A stretch of 64,000 bases of DNA from JAGXQV01 sp964527565 (GCA_964527565.1 CAZGOY010000002.1:1-64000); one strand, 5' to 3'; numbered from the stretch's first letter, positions 16,352 to 24,868 are shown. Numbers and translations: made by a program. The notes: generated by a model from the sequence alone, not told the origin.

Positions 16352-17832
16352 TGCTCTTCTCCTTGGTGCACGAACGGGATGGTGGCACGCACGACGGTAC
16401 CCTTTCCCCCACTGCCGCTGATTTCCATGTTGCCGCCCAGCATATTGACGCGCTCGCGCATGCCCAGCAATCCATAGGTTTTCTTTCCGGCCTGCGGGGA
16501 AAATTCGAATCCCAGGCCGTTGTCCGCCACTTCCAGGTCGATACTCTCGCCGGTGTCCTCGATGGTCACGCTGACCTGGCTGGCCTTGGCATGGCGCGCA
16601 ACATTGGTGAGCGCCTCCTGGACGATACGAAACACGGCGGTGGCCAACTGGTCGCTCAGGGTGAATTCGTCGCTGCTCATGGCGAGTTCGCAAGCGATGC
16701 CGTGGCGCGCGCGAAACTGCTCCACCAGCCATTCGATGGCCGCCGCTAGGCCGAGGTCATCCAGCATGCCGGGGCGCAGGTCCCCGGAAATGCGTCGCAC
16801 CGAATCGACGGTGCCGTCGACCAGACGCGACATGGCCACCAGTTTGTCATTGACGCGCTGATCGCCGCTGCCGACGCGCGGTTGCAGCCAGCCGAGGTCG
16901 ATGCGCAAGGCTGTCAGCACCTGCCCCAATTCATCGTGCAGTTCGCGGGCAATGCGCGTGCGCTCTTCCTCGCGCACGGTTTGCTGGAAGCGCGACAGGG
17001 CGCGCAACTGGCGCCGTGATTCCCTGATTTCCAGTTCCGCCAGCTTGCGTTCGCTAATGTCCTGGAACGCCGTGACGAAAGCCACCACCTCGCCGTTTTC
17101 CAGGATCGGCGTCGCCACGTAGGAAACCGGGAAGACGCTGCCATCCTTGCGCACGAAAATGTCGTCGTCGCTACGGTAGGTGCTGCGCGTGGTCAGCAAT
17201 ACGCGAATCGGGCATTCCTCGCGCGGCGAGGGGGAACCATCCGCTTTCAGGTAGTGGACGGTGTCGTGGATGTTGCGACCGACCAGTTCAAACTCGCGCC
17301 AGCCCAGCAGCCTTTCGGCTTCAGGATTCATGAAAATCAGGTTTCCATCGCAGTCCTGGGTAAGGATGCCCTCGCCCAGCGCGGAGGTGATGTCGCGCAG
17401 CAATTTTTCATTGGTTGCCAAACGCTCCAGGGCGACATGGCGTTCGCGGCGTAGCGCGGCTTCGCGCAACTCCCGCTCCACCGCCGGTACCAGGCGCACC
17501 AGGTGATCTTTCATCAGGTAATCGTGCGCCCCGGCCTTCATCAGGGCGACGGCGGTTTCCTCGCCGATACAGCCGGAAACCACGATGAAGGGAATGTCCA
17601 GCTTGCGCTCGCGCAGCAGCCACAGGGCGGCGCCCGGAGAAAAGCCCGGCAGATTGAAATCGGAAATCACGCAATCCCACGTCCCGCCATTGAGCGCCGC
17701 CTTCATCGCTTCGGCGCTATCCACGCGCAGATTGTGAACCTCGAAGCCGCCATGGCGCAATTCAGCGGCGATCAACTCGGCGTCGTCGGGCGCATCCTCG
17801 ATTTGCAGCAAGCGCAGTTTACGTGGCTTCAA
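16348..17832 (-). CDS. receiver-PAS-histidine kinase
   Basis: 494 residues: receiver (about 5-120: LLQIEDAPDD, phosphoacceptor VISDFNLPG, YLMKDHL), PAS (about 150-270) and HisKA_3/HATPase (phosphoacceptor in RELHDELGQVLTALR; NGLGFEF; GLLGMRERV). I propose TTG 17832 as start: it overlaps the TGA of the upstream regulator, has GGAG 9 bases before it and gives a normal receiver N-terminus; upstream in-frame sequence is just the shadow of that gene. It likely receives phosphate on its own receiver and signals to the NarL-type regulator downstream. Confidence 0.88.
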   Translation of the reverse strand: MKPRKLRLLQIEDAPDDAELIAAELRHGGFEVHNLRVDSAEAMKAALNGGTWDCVISDFNLPGFSPGAALWLLRERKLDIPFIVVSGCIGEETAVALMKAGAHDYLMKDHLVRLVPAVERELREAALRRERHVALERLATNEKLLRDITSALGEGILTQDCDGNLIFMNPEAERLLGWREFELVGRNIHDTVHYLKADGSPSPREECPIRVLLTTRSTYRSDDDIFVRKDGSVFPVSYVATPILENGEVVAFVTAFQDISERKLAELEIRESRRQLRALSRFQQTVREEERTRIARELHDELGQVLTALRIDLGWLQPRVGSGDQRVNDKLVAMSRLVDGTVDSVRRISGDLRPGMLDDLGLAAAIEWLVEQFRARHGIACELAMSSDEFTLSDQLATAVFRIVQEALTNVARHAKASQVSVTIEDTGESIDLEVADNGLGFEFSPQAGKKTYGLLGMRERVNMLGGNMEISGSGGKGTVVRATIPFVHQGEEQ

Positions 17833-18272
17833 TGGCAGGTCTCCGGCACCACGTTGAGGGACAACCAGTATTCCCCCATCTGCTTGACGGACTGAACAAA
17901 ACGGGGGAAATCCAGGGATTTCTGGATATAGCTGTTGGCTCCCAGCGCGTAGGAACGCGCCAGATCGCTTTCCTCGCGCGAGGAGCTGAGAATCACCACC
18001 GGCAGGCAGCGCGTCAGAACATTGTCGCGCAGACGCTTGAGCACCTCGAACCCATCCAGGCGGGGAAGGTTGAGATCCAGCAGAATGACCTTGGGCAAGC
18101 AGTCTGCCTTGCACCCGCCGATCATGCCGCCGTGCAACAGGTAATCCAGCGCCTCCTGGCCGTCGCGCGCCACCACGGCGTCTTCGCCAATACCGCTTTC
18201 CTTGAAGGCCAGCAAGGCCAGATCGGCATCGTCGGGGTTATCCTCGACCAGCATTATTGTGCGGTTTGGCAT
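17829..18272 (-). CDS. single-domain response regulator (Rcp1-like)
   Basis: 147 residues. The opening MLVEDNPDDADLALLAF, phosphoacceptor VILLDLNLPRLDGFEVL and tail YIQKSLDFPRF belong to the Rcp1 group of free receivers usually paired with phytochrome- or MASE-type kinases. It sits between the MASE3 kinase and the PAS kinase and may shuttle phosphate between them. The stop overlaps the TTG start of the next gene. Confidence 0.9.
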   Translation of the reverse strand: MPNRTIMLVEDNPDDADLALLAFKESGIGEDAVVARDGQEALDYLLHGGMIGGCKADCLPKVILLDLNLPRLDGFEVLKRLRDNVLTRCLPVVILSSSREESDLARSYALGANSYIQKSLDFPRFVQSVKQMGEYWLSLNVVPETCH

Positions 18273-18358
18273 AAGTTTTTATCCGATTCCCAATGGTTCC
18301 ATTTTTCAATCTCCACCGCCATCCGTTCAACAGCGGCACTTTTTATAACAAATTCAGG

Positions 18359-20023
18359 TCACACCGTGAAATAAAACGTCGCACCTTCGCCCGGCGTGCT
18401 TTCCGCCCAGATGCGCCCGCCGTGCTGGTTGACGATGCGTTGCACGATGGCCAGGCCGATGCCGCTACCCTCGAATTCCTCGGCACGATGCAGGCGCTGG
18501 AAAGCGCCGAACAGCTTGTGGGCGTACTGCATGTCGAAACCTGCCCCATTGTCGCGCACGAACAGGACTTTTTCACCGCCCTGTTCGACAGCGCCGAACT
18601 CGATGCACGCCTCCGCCCTTTTGGCGCTGAATTTCCAGGCGTTGCGCAACAGGTTTTCCAGCAGGGCGCGCATCAGGCGGCCATCCGCCGCCACCGTTAC
18701 ACCGGGCTGGATGACCCACTCCACCTGGCGCTGTGGATCAGCGGCCTTGATTTCGCGCCCCACCGAACACACCAGCTTCGACAGATCGATAGTTTCCTTT
18801 TTCAGATCGCTACGACTGACCCGCGAAAGCGCCAACAGGTCGTCGATCAGTTCCCCCATGCGCTTGCTGGCACGAACGACGCGCTGAAGATAGTCGCGCC
18901 CGGTTTCATCCAGTTTTTCCGCATGGTCGCGCAACAATATCTGGCTGAAACCGTCCACGCTGCGTAGCGGCGCGCGCAGGTCGTGGGAAACCGAATAGCT
19001 GAAGGCTTCCAGTTCCTGGTTGGCGGCTTCGAACTGGCGAGTGCGCTGCGCCACGCGCTGCTCCAGCTCTTCGTTGAGCGCTATCAGGCGTTTTTCCGCC
19101 TCGCGCAGGGCCGTCTCCGCCTGCTTGCGCGCGGCGATTTCCACCTGCGCCTGCAAAAACGGCTCGCGCACGGTAGAAATGAAAATGGCCCGGTACAGGA
19201 AAGCGTAGGCCACTACCTTGTAGATGTGGCCCAGCAGATTCAGGCCGTCGGTAACATCGGAATACAGGGTAAAGCACAGTTCGCTGAGGATCGTGATGAC
19301 AACGGCGGCGAACAGGTCGGGCGCATTGTGAACGTGCGCCTGTTTCGACTGGAGATAAAACGCCGTGGCGGATACCAGCATGATGGCAATGAGGGTGTAT
19401 TCCGCAACGATCTTGAAGGGGGTCAACCCCTGGCCTTCGATAAAGGTGCGCGGCCATAACGCCTGATGAAACAGGCCCAGCCAGTAAACCAGCGCCGTAA
19501 AAGCCAGGGCGCCCAGCAGCAAAAAGTGGCGCGTCCAGGGGTGCGCCAGGGGCCGCCATGGACGAAGAGCGGCGGCGAGCAGCCCCAGGGCAGCGGCAAA
19601 GCGCGCCGCCAGCCAGAAGTTGATGCCCTTTTCCCCCCCAGAGGGCGTGACGAAATCCGGCATGCCCTTGTATGACAAGAGGTGGGCGAAATCAATGAGC
19701 CCCGCAGCTAGAAAGGCGCAAGACAGAATGAGGATGTTGCCGGGACTGTCCTTGCCGTGGTTATGCCAGCCGACGGCGAAGATCAACATCGCCACCACGA
19801 TGGCGAAAGTCTCGGCGAAGGTGTGCAGCCACAAGGGCATGAGGTCGATGCCTTGCAGGATTTGCAAGGGCGGCGCCAGCCACAGGGCAGCCAGCAGCGC
19901 GGCCAGGGCCAACCATTGCCGGTGCCGGACGAGAAAGCCGCTCGGCCTGCCGCCGGGTGTCGGCGGCGGGACGGGGGGGAAAGAAGGGGTTGAAGTGGCG
20001 TTCTCGGCGCCGACAGGCATCAT
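18359..20023 (-). CDS. MASE3 membrane sensor histidine kinase
   Basis: 554 residues. A proline-rich N-terminus leads to about seven or eight membrane helices (about 33-270) with the MASE3 pattern (DFAHLLSYKGMPDF), a coiled coil (about 285-320), HisKA with the phosphoacceptor in SVSHDLRAPLRSVDGFSQ and an HATPase (NLLRNAWKFSAKR, GSGIGLAIVQRIV). The MASE3 ligand is unknown. It lies 18 bp behind a 55-residue gene and 86 bp ahead of the Rcp1-like regulator. Confidence 0.92.
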   Translation of the reverse strand: MMPVGAENATSTPSFPPVPPPTPGGRPSGFLVRHRQWLALAALLAALWLAPPLQILQGIDLMPLWLHTFAETFAIVVAMLIFAVGWHNHGKDSPGNILILSCAFLAAGLIDFAHLLSYKGMPDFVTPSGGEKGINFWLAARFAAALGLLAAALRPWRPLAHPWTRHFLLLGALAFTALVYWLGLFHQALWPRTFIEGQGLTPFKIVAEYTLIAIMLVSATAFYLQSKQAHVHNAPDLFAAVVITILSELCFTLYSDVTDGLNLLGHIYKVVAYAFLYRAIFISTVREPFLQAQVEIAARKQAETALREAEKRLIALNEELEQRVAQRTRQFEAANQELEAFSYSVSHDLRAPLRSVDGFSQILLRDHAEKLDETGRDYLQRVVRASKRMGELIDDLLALSRVSRSDLKKETIDLSKLVCSVGREIKAADPQRQVEWVIQPGVTVAADGRLMRALLENLLRNAWKFSAKRAEACIEFGAVEQGGEKVLFVRDNGAGFDMQYAHKLFGAFQRLHRAEEFEGSGIGLAIVQRIVNQHGGRIWAESTPGEGATFYFTV

Positions 20024-20041
20024 CCCCCTCCCGCCCCCAGG

Positions 20042-20209
20042 CTAGCCGACACGAATCTCAAGATGCTTCCCCTCCCCGTTGAATGCGACGCGATAGCCCT
20101 TGAAGGCCACCCAGGTCATTCCGGCAGCGATTTCGCGGATGACTCCCACGCCGAACAGTGAGAAATAATACCGTTCCCCGATTTTCTGCGGTGAAAATTT
20201 CGTATCCAT
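20042..20209 (-). CDS. 55-residue protein, unknown function
   Basis: A small gene with a strong AAGGAG 7 bases before ATG 20209. The product is basic, with Tyr-Tyr-Phe and Trp-Val-Ala-Phe strand-like segments, reading MDTKFSPQKIGERYYFSLFG at its N-terminus and ending KHLEIRVG; a small beta-rich (SH3-like) fold is conceivable. It lies directly downstream of the two-box promoter (20293-20352) and 18 bp ahead of the MASE3 kinase, so it is first gene of the phosphorelay operon. I do not recognise a family. Confidence 0.7.
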   Translation of the reverse strand: MDTKFSPQKIGERYYFSLFGVGVIREIAAGMTWVAFKGYRVAFNGEGKHLEIRVG

Positions 20210-20292
20210 TTCGCGCTCCTTTGCTCACAGGCGGCATGGGACGATTTGTCCAGCCGATAGTGAAATGATAGACGCCGCAAAGGTTGCGAAAA

Positions 20293-20352
20293 ATCAGCGT
20301 ATCTTTAACTTGCGTGTCAGGGAAATCCTAACGCTGTAGGAATATTCCTACC
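20293..20352 (-). promoter_or_regulatory. two-box promoter with RcsB-box-like palindrome
   Basis: The perfect palindrome GTAGGAATATTCCTAC (20337-20352) is followed on the minus strand by a degenerate second copy TAGGATTTCCCTGA (edge 20318), 18 bp and ATACGCTGATTTTT (GCTGATT at 20299-20293). The two box edges are 20 bp apart here rather than 22. The palindrome differs by one base from the enterobacterial RcsB/RcsAB core TAAGAATATTCCTA. It drives the 55-residue gene and the phosphorelay operon. Confidence 0.65.
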
Positions 20353-20355
20353 CCT

Positions 20356-20799
20356 TCAGTCCCGCGTCGCATCCGCCCAGTTGTTGGGGGTTTCATAGAG
20401 GCGCACCCGTTCCAGGCGCAAATGGCTGCCCAGAGCGTCGCGATAGGCCGCATTCAGGATGCGAAAGGCCTCGGCGGCGAGGTTCTCGGCGGTGGGAACA
20501 AAGCCCAGTTCCACCGTCTTGTGGCCTGGCAGGGTACGCAGGAAATCGGTGACTACGGCATCCCCGGCGTACACCAGAAAGGCATGATCCCAGGCATCCA
20601 CCAGTTCGCGCTGCGCAATCGCCTTCACCTCTGAATAATCCATCACCATGCCCTCGTCGGCAGCACCCGGCGTGCGGACGGTGTCACCCGACAAGGTGAT
20701 TTCGATGGCATAGCGGTGACCGTGCAGATGGCGGCACTGGCTGCGGTGGTTGGGAATGCGATGACCGGCGTCGAATTCGAGTCTGCGGGTGATTTGCAT
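20356..20799 (-). CDS. queD: 6-carboxy-tetrahydropterin synthase-like (QueD)
   Basis: 147 residues of the 6-pyruvoyl-tetrahydropterin synthase fold. Zinc ligands are His13 (FDAGHRI) and the two His of HLHGHRY; the catalytic Cys is in SQCRH, with DHAFL and PTAENLA in their usual places. It would convert dihydroneopterin triphosphate to 6-carboxytetrahydropterin for queuosine/7-deazaguanine synthesis. It stands alone here. A folate-type PTPS role cannot be excluded without the rest of the pathway. Confidence 0.88.
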   Translation of the reverse strand: MQITRRLEFDAGHRIPNHRSQCRHLHGHRYAIEITLSGDTVRTPGAADEGMVMDYSEVKAIAQRELVDAWDHAFLVYAGDAVVTDFLRTLPGHKTVELGFVPTAENLAAEAFRILNAAYRDALGSHLRLERVRLYETPNNWADATRD

Positions 20800-20930
20800 G
20801 GTTGGCGGGGGATTACGCGAATTAAGAACCCTGCGAATTGTAACACCCGAACGCCTCGGGTGACTGGCGCATCATCGGGCCAAGGCGGTAGAATGAAGCG
20901 ATTCTCTCTACGTTGTTGGAGTATTCAAAG

Positions 20931-21194
20931 ATGACCCACATCGCCGTCAGCGTATCCGAATTCAAGGCACATTGCCTCGATCTCATCCATAAAGTCGAAG
21001 AGGGCGGAAATTCGCTCGACCTGACGCGACACGGCAAGGTTGTCGCACGCCTGATACCCTCATCCGGGCCAACCCCACGCGACACACCACCGTGGCTACG
21101 CTTGCGCGGCTGCGGCGCATTGCTGGCAGAAGCGGAAGAATCCGTGCTTGATGCTGCGGCGTTCGACGCTGTTAACGAGGGAACCAGTGAGTGA
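20931..21194 (+). CDS. Phd/YefM-type antitoxin
   Basis: 87 residues: an N-terminal Phd fold (VSVSEFKAHCLDLIHKVEEGG, LTRHGKVVARLIP) and a disordered toxin-binding tail. ATG 20931 has GGAG upstream; an in-frame ATG six codons earlier is less likely. Its stop overlaps the GTG of the PIN-domain gene (GTGA), the usual antitoxin-first arrangement with probable autorepression. Confidence 0.88.
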   Translation: MTHIAVSVSEFKAHCLDLIHKVEEGGNSLDLTRHGKVVARLIPSSGPTPRDTPPWLRLRGCGALLAEAEESVLDAAAFDAVNEGTSE

Positions 21195-21607
21195 AACCGG
21201 CGCTCATTCTCGACACCCACGTCTGGCTGTGGTGGCTGCTTGGCCAACCCCAGTTGAGCGACGTTGAGCGCGATGCGCTGGATGAACTCGCCGCTTCTGG
21301 CACCCCACCGGGGCTATCCCCAATCAGCTTGTGGGAAGCGCAAATGCTCGCCGCCAAAGGTCGGCTTGAACTGTTCGGCCCGCTGTCCGAGTGGCTACCG
21401 GTTGCAGCTTCCCCTGAAACTGTGCACCTGCTACCCATGGATATTGCCGTGATTCTTGCACTGGATAACCTTCCCAAGGAATTCCATGGTGATCCCGCTG
21501 ACCGCATCATTACTGCAACAGCTCGGGCAAACAATCTGCCACTGGCTACTCACGATGGCAATATCCGTCGTTCGCGGGTAGCCCGAATCTGGAAACACCA
21601 GCCCTGA
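21191..21607 (+). CDS. PIN-domain toxin (VapC-like)
   Basis: 138 residues starting at GTG. The PIN acidic residues are visible: Asp in LILDTHVWLW, Glu in SLWEAQML and Asp in HGDPADRIITATA, with ATHDGNI near the end. The family cleaves RNA, often initiator tRNA or rRNA, using Mg. Together with the preceding Phd-type gene it forms a complete type II module. Confidence 0.9.
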   Translation: MKPALILDTHVWLWWLLGQPQLSDVERDALDELAASGTPPGLSPISLWEAQMLAAKGRLELFGPLSEWLPVAASPETVHLLPMDIAVILALDNLPKEFHGDPADRIITATARANNLPLATHDGNIRRSRVARIWKHQP

Positions 21608-21677
21608 CACACAGCCCGCAGGAATTTGACATTCTCCATCAGGGCCATCAGCTTGCAAGCCCTGCTAAAATCGGCGC

Positions 21678-22526
21678 ATGGACAATCTCCCACGCCTCAC
21701 CACCACCGACCACAGCCGCGACAGCGCCGCCCTGACCTACGTCTATCCGGTGGTATCGCGCCGTAGCGGAGGGGTGTCGCTCGGTATCAACCTGAACCTC
21801 AACAATGCCTGCAACTGGCGCTGTATTTACTGCCAGGTGCCGCAACTCGCGCGCGGCAGCGCCCCCGCCGCCGATCTGGAACTGTTGGGTGCGGAATTGC
21901 GCGGCTTTCTGAAGGAACTGCTGCACGGCGATTTCATGACGCAGCGCGTTGCCCCGGAAGCGCGCCGTCTCAACGACATTGCCTTGTCCGGTAACGGCGA
22001 GCCGACCAGCGCGCCCAATTTCGCCGCCGTGGTTTCCCTGATCGGCGAGGTGATGGCCGAATTCGGACTGATTGGCCGCATCAAACTGGTGCTGATTACC
22101 AACGGCAGCCTGCTGCATCGCCCAGGAGTGCAGGCGGGATTGCGCGCCATGGCGCAACTGGGCGGCGAGATATGGTTCAAGCTCGACCGCGTCACGCCGC
22201 AGGGCTTGAGGGAAATCAACGGCAGCCGGGAAGCGCCGGACAGCGTCCGCGCACACCTGCGTATCGCCGCCGCTCTGTGCCCCACCTGGCTGCAAACCGC
22301 TGTTTTCGCGCTGGACGGTCAGCCACCCCCGGACACGGAACGTGCCGCCTGGCTGGCCTTCGTTAAAGCGCTGTCGGCCCAGGGAACACGGATCGAGGGA
22401 GTCATGCTGTATGAATTGGCACGCCCCTCCCTGCAGGCCGCAGCCGCGCGCCTGTCTGCGGTTGACCCGGCATGGCTGGCGGCCTTCGCCGCCGACATCC
22501 GGGCGTGCGGCCTGCCGGTGCGCTGA
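21678..22526 (+). CDS. radical SAM protein, substrate unknown
   Basis: 282 residues with the [4Fe-4S] motif CNWRCIYCQ near residue 47, a glycine-rich SAM-binding segment (LSGNGEPTSAPNF) and ITNGSLL, which match the MoaA/elongator-like core. No extra cysteine cluster (SPASM) is visible. It follows the PIN toxin by 70 bp and is not clearly part of an operon. It resembles uncharacterised radical SAM proteins widespread in betaproteobacteria; I cannot assign the reaction. Confidence 0.85.
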   Translation: MDNLPRLTTTDHSRDSAALTYVYPVVSRRSGGVSLGINLNLNNACNWRCIYCQVPQLARGSAPAADLELLGAELRGFLKELLHGDFMTQRVAPEARRLNDIALSGNGEPTSAPNFAAVVSLIGEVMAEFGLIGRIKLVLITNGSLLHRPGVQAGLRAMAQLGGEIWFKLDRVTPQGLREINGSREAPDSVRAHLRIAAALCPTWLQTAVFALDGQPPPDTERAAWLAFVKALSAQGTRIEGVMLYELARPSLQAAAARLSAVDPAWLAAFAADIRACGLPVR

Positions 22527-22594
22527 TTCGGGGAGGCGGCACAACCGCCAGCCGATGCTATAATTTCCTTGTTTCCTTACTTCAGGAATTTATT

Positions 22595-22819
22595 ATGCTT
22601 GCCAAAATGACCTCCAAGAACCAGTTGACCTTGCCCAAAAGTGTCATCAACGAATTTTCCGATACCGAATATTTCGACGTTCAGGCGGAACGGGGGCGCA
22701 TCGTGCTTACCCCGGTGCGCATCCAGCGCTCCGACGCGGTGCGCGCCAAGCTCGCGGATCTGGGGATTACCGAATTGGACGTTGCAGGTGCGGTAAAATG
22801 GTCGCGCGAGGAAAAGTAA
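22595..22819 (+). CDS. AbrB/MazE-type antitoxin
   Basis: 74 residues. The swapped-hairpin AbrB signature is clear: MLAKMTSKNQLTLPKSVI, then YFDVQAERGRIVLTPVR. A TATAAT (22559-22564) and AGGA precede the ATG. Its 3' end overlaps the PIN-domain gene by 22 bp, so they form one operon. Confidence 0.88.
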   Translation: MLAKMTSKNQLTLPKSVINEFSDTEYFDVQAERGRIVLTPVRIQRSDAVRAKLADLGITELDVAGAVKWSREEK

Positions 22820-23265
22820 GCCCACCACGGGCGGTTTTCGATACCAATATCGTTCTTTCCGCACTGCTTTTTTCCTCAGGAAGACTCGCGCCACTTCGCG
22901 AAATCTGGCGGCGCCAATGTGCCGTCCCGCTAATCTGCAAGGCTACCGCCGAAGAATTGCTGCGTGTGCTGACCTATCCGAAATTTGGCTTGGCAGCCAG
23001 CGAACAGGAAGACCTGCTTGCCGATTATCTGCCCTATTGCGAAACCGTCGTTCTACCCGCCACACTTCCACTCGTGCCGGATTGCCGTGATCCGCGTGAT
23101 ACCGTTTTTCTCCATCTTGCCGCTGCCGCCAAGGCCAATTGGCTGGTGACCGGAGATGCCGACCTGCTGGTGCTGGCAACAGACTTTCCCATCCCGATTG
23201 TTCAGGCGGAAAGCTTTCTCTGCTCCATGGAAACCGCTTCCCCGACAGGGAAAACCGTGCGGTAG
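22798..23265 (+). CDS. PIN-domain toxin (COG1569 type)
   Basis: 155 residues: AVFDTNIVLSALLF (first Asp), TAEELLRVLTYPKF (Glu), CRDPRDTVFLHLAAAAKANWLVTGDADLL (Asp and GD). This is the PIN group normally paired with AbrB-type antitoxins. The last 64 bases overlap the 3' end of the convergent DUF2189 gene, an unusual convergent overlap that may place antisense pressure on both. Confidence 0.88.
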   Translation: MVARGKVSPPRAVFDTNIVLSALLFSSGRLAPLREIWRRQCAVPLICKATAEELLRVLTYPKFGLAASEQEDLLADYLPYCETVVLPATLPLVPDCRDPRDTVFLHLAAAAKANWLVTGDADLLVLATDFPIPIVQAESFLCSMETASPTGKTVR

Positions 23266-24014
23266 GCTTCGCGCCCGGCATAGGCCAGCACCGGGAAAAC
23301 CGCCACCAGTGCGGGAAGAAAAATCAGCAAGGTGACGAAGATGGCAGCGGAAAGCAGCAGCGCCCAGGCCATCATCACCGGGAAATTGACAAATACGCCG
23401 CGCACGCTGGCGCTGACCGCACCGGCCAGATCGGTGCGGCGGTAGTACAGCAGCGGCACGGCGAAGGCGCTGATGGCAAAGATGATGAAGGCCAGCACGG
23501 CGCCCATCGCCGAGGTGAACAGCAAAAAGGAAATCAGGCTCCAGTCGCGAAACAGCGATTGGAAAAACTGCGCCAGAAAAAATATCGGCGTGGTGCCGAA
23601 ATACATGGCATACACCGTGGCGGCATCGGTCACCCACACCAGGAACAGGAAGGCGCACACCAGGGACAGCACCCACAGACTGGGCGAATTTGCGCGGAAC
23701 GCGCCGACAAGGTGGGCCATGCGCGGTTTTTCCCCGGCCTCGATCCGGTCGGCAAGGCCGAAAAAACCGCTCAGGAAGGCCGGCGCGATGAGCATGAAGG
23801 CACCGGCGAAGGGAATAGTCATGGGCGTGAAGCCGAGCACGACGACGGCGGGAAAAATGGCCGCCGCGCCCGCGCAAAACAGGGCGGCATAGGCCAGGCT
23901 GACTGGCCGCGTGTGCCGGAACAGCGCCCAGCCGCTGCTCAGCCAGCGGCGTATATCGTCGAATCCCGCCTTGCGCGGCGATAGCTGGCTCACGGCATCC
24001 CCCTTCGGCATCAT
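23202..24014 (-). CDS. DUF2189 (BPSS1780-type) integral membrane protein
   Basis: 270 residues, about six membrane helices, with the opening WLSSGWALFRHTRPVSLAYA typical of the betaproteobacterial BPSS1780 membrane family. Function unknown. Its ATG overlaps the stop of the SPOR gene (ATGA), so the two are co-translated. The 3' end overlaps the convergent PIN toxin gene. Confidence 0.8.
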   Translation of the reverse strand: MMPKGDAVSQLSPRKAGFDDIRRWLSSGWALFRHTRPVSLAYAALFCAGAAAIFPAVVVLGFTPMTIPFAGAFMLIAPAFLSGFFGLADRIEAGEKPRMAHLVGAFRANSPSLWVLSLVCAFLFLVWVTDAATVYAMYFGTTPIFFLAQFFQSLFRDWSLISFLLFTSAMGAVLAFIIFAISAFAVPLLYYRRTDLAGAVSASVRGVFVNFPVMMAWALLLSAAIFVTLLIFLPALVAVFPVLAYAGREAYRTVFPVGEAVSMEQRKLSA

Positions 24015-24868
24015 CTGGATAATGGCACGACCACGGCACTGATCCCCAGGCCGCGCAATTTGGCCTGGGCCTGCTCGGCCTCAGCCCTGTTGTGGAAGGG
24101 GCCGACATGCAGGCGGGTTTCCGTGTAGGACTTGATGCCGTGCTGCGAGAGTTTTTCCTGCATCTGGGTGGCGTTGTCCGGATTGGAAAATACGCCCAGT
24201 TGCACGGCATAGCCTTTTCCGGCGGCCGGGCTGGTTTGGGCAGGCGCGGGGGGCGGCGCTTTTTCCGGGAATGCTTCAGGCGCCCTTTCCGCTGCCTTTG
24301 GCGCGGGCTTTGGCGGCTGGACGGCTTCCACGGTTTTTTGCGCCGTCGGCCTGGTTTCGACAGCCCGGACGGCGGGCGCATCGTTGAATTTGGCGAGCGC
24401 CTCGCGCACCGATTCCCTGGAGGTCGCAACCAGTTCCTGGCTGGGAGGCGGCTTGCCGCCTGTTTCGGTCGGGGAACGCAGCGGCCTGGCTGCCGGTTTT
24501 TCTTCCCTGGACGGCGCGGCCAGTGGCCTGACGGCCTGGCGCGGCGCTTCCTGCAACGGCGGATTGATGACCTGCGGGGGCGGCGGCGGCGCTACGGCGA
24601 CGATGGGCGGCGCATCGGATTCCGGCGGGGTTTCCGGCAATATTTCCGCTACGGCGGAAACGGGCTGAGGCTCGGGCTGCAACTCAAGCGCGGCCACCGG
24701 TTCGGCGGGCAACACGGTAGGCTGCGGCTGCGGCACCGGTTTGTTGCCGCGCGACATCATGGTCAGGCCCACGGCTGCCACCAGCGCTAACGCCCCGGCA
24801 AACGCCACGCGCTTGAAGGCGCGCTTTTTGACGCTGTCGTCCTGCGCTTGCTGTTCTTCCTGCGGCAT
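24011..24868 (-). CDS. SPOR-domain membrane protein
   Basis: About 285 residues: a short cytoplasmic N-terminus, one membrane helix (about 22-40), a long Pro/Ala-rich periplasmic linker and a C-terminal SPOR domain (about 215-285: YAVQLGVFSNPDNATQM... LHVGPFHNRAEAEQAQAKL). SPOR domains bind denuded septal peptidoglycan, so a role at the division site is likely, as for DedD/FtsN. ATG 24868 fits the AAGGGG ribosome site better than the GTG two codons upstream. Confidence 0.88.
   Translation of the reverse strand: MPQEEQQAQDDSVKKRAFKRVAFAGALALVAAVGLTMMSRGNKPVPQPQPTVLPAEPVAALELQPEPQPVSAVAEILPETPPESDAPPIVAVAPPPPPQVINPPLQEAPRQAVRPLAAPSREEKPAARPLRSPTETGGKPPPSQELVATSRESVREALAKFNDAPAVRAVETRPTAQKTVEAVQPPKPAPKAAERAPEAFPEKAPPPAPAQTSPAAGKGYAVQLGVFSNPDNATQMQEKLSQHGIKSYTETRLHVGPFHNRAEAEQAQAKLRGLGISAVVVPLSR

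Noticed and set aside
17833..18114. N-terminal extension of the receiver-PAS kinase upstream of 17832
   Set aside because: It lies out of frame over the Rcp1-like regulator and has no receiver or other domain character; TTG 17832 overlapping the stop fits better.
23053..24429. Minus-strand 458-codon frame across the SPOR and DUF2189 genes
   Set aside because: Arg/Pro-rich shadow frame; the other frame gives clear SPOR and membrane proteins with ATGA coupling.
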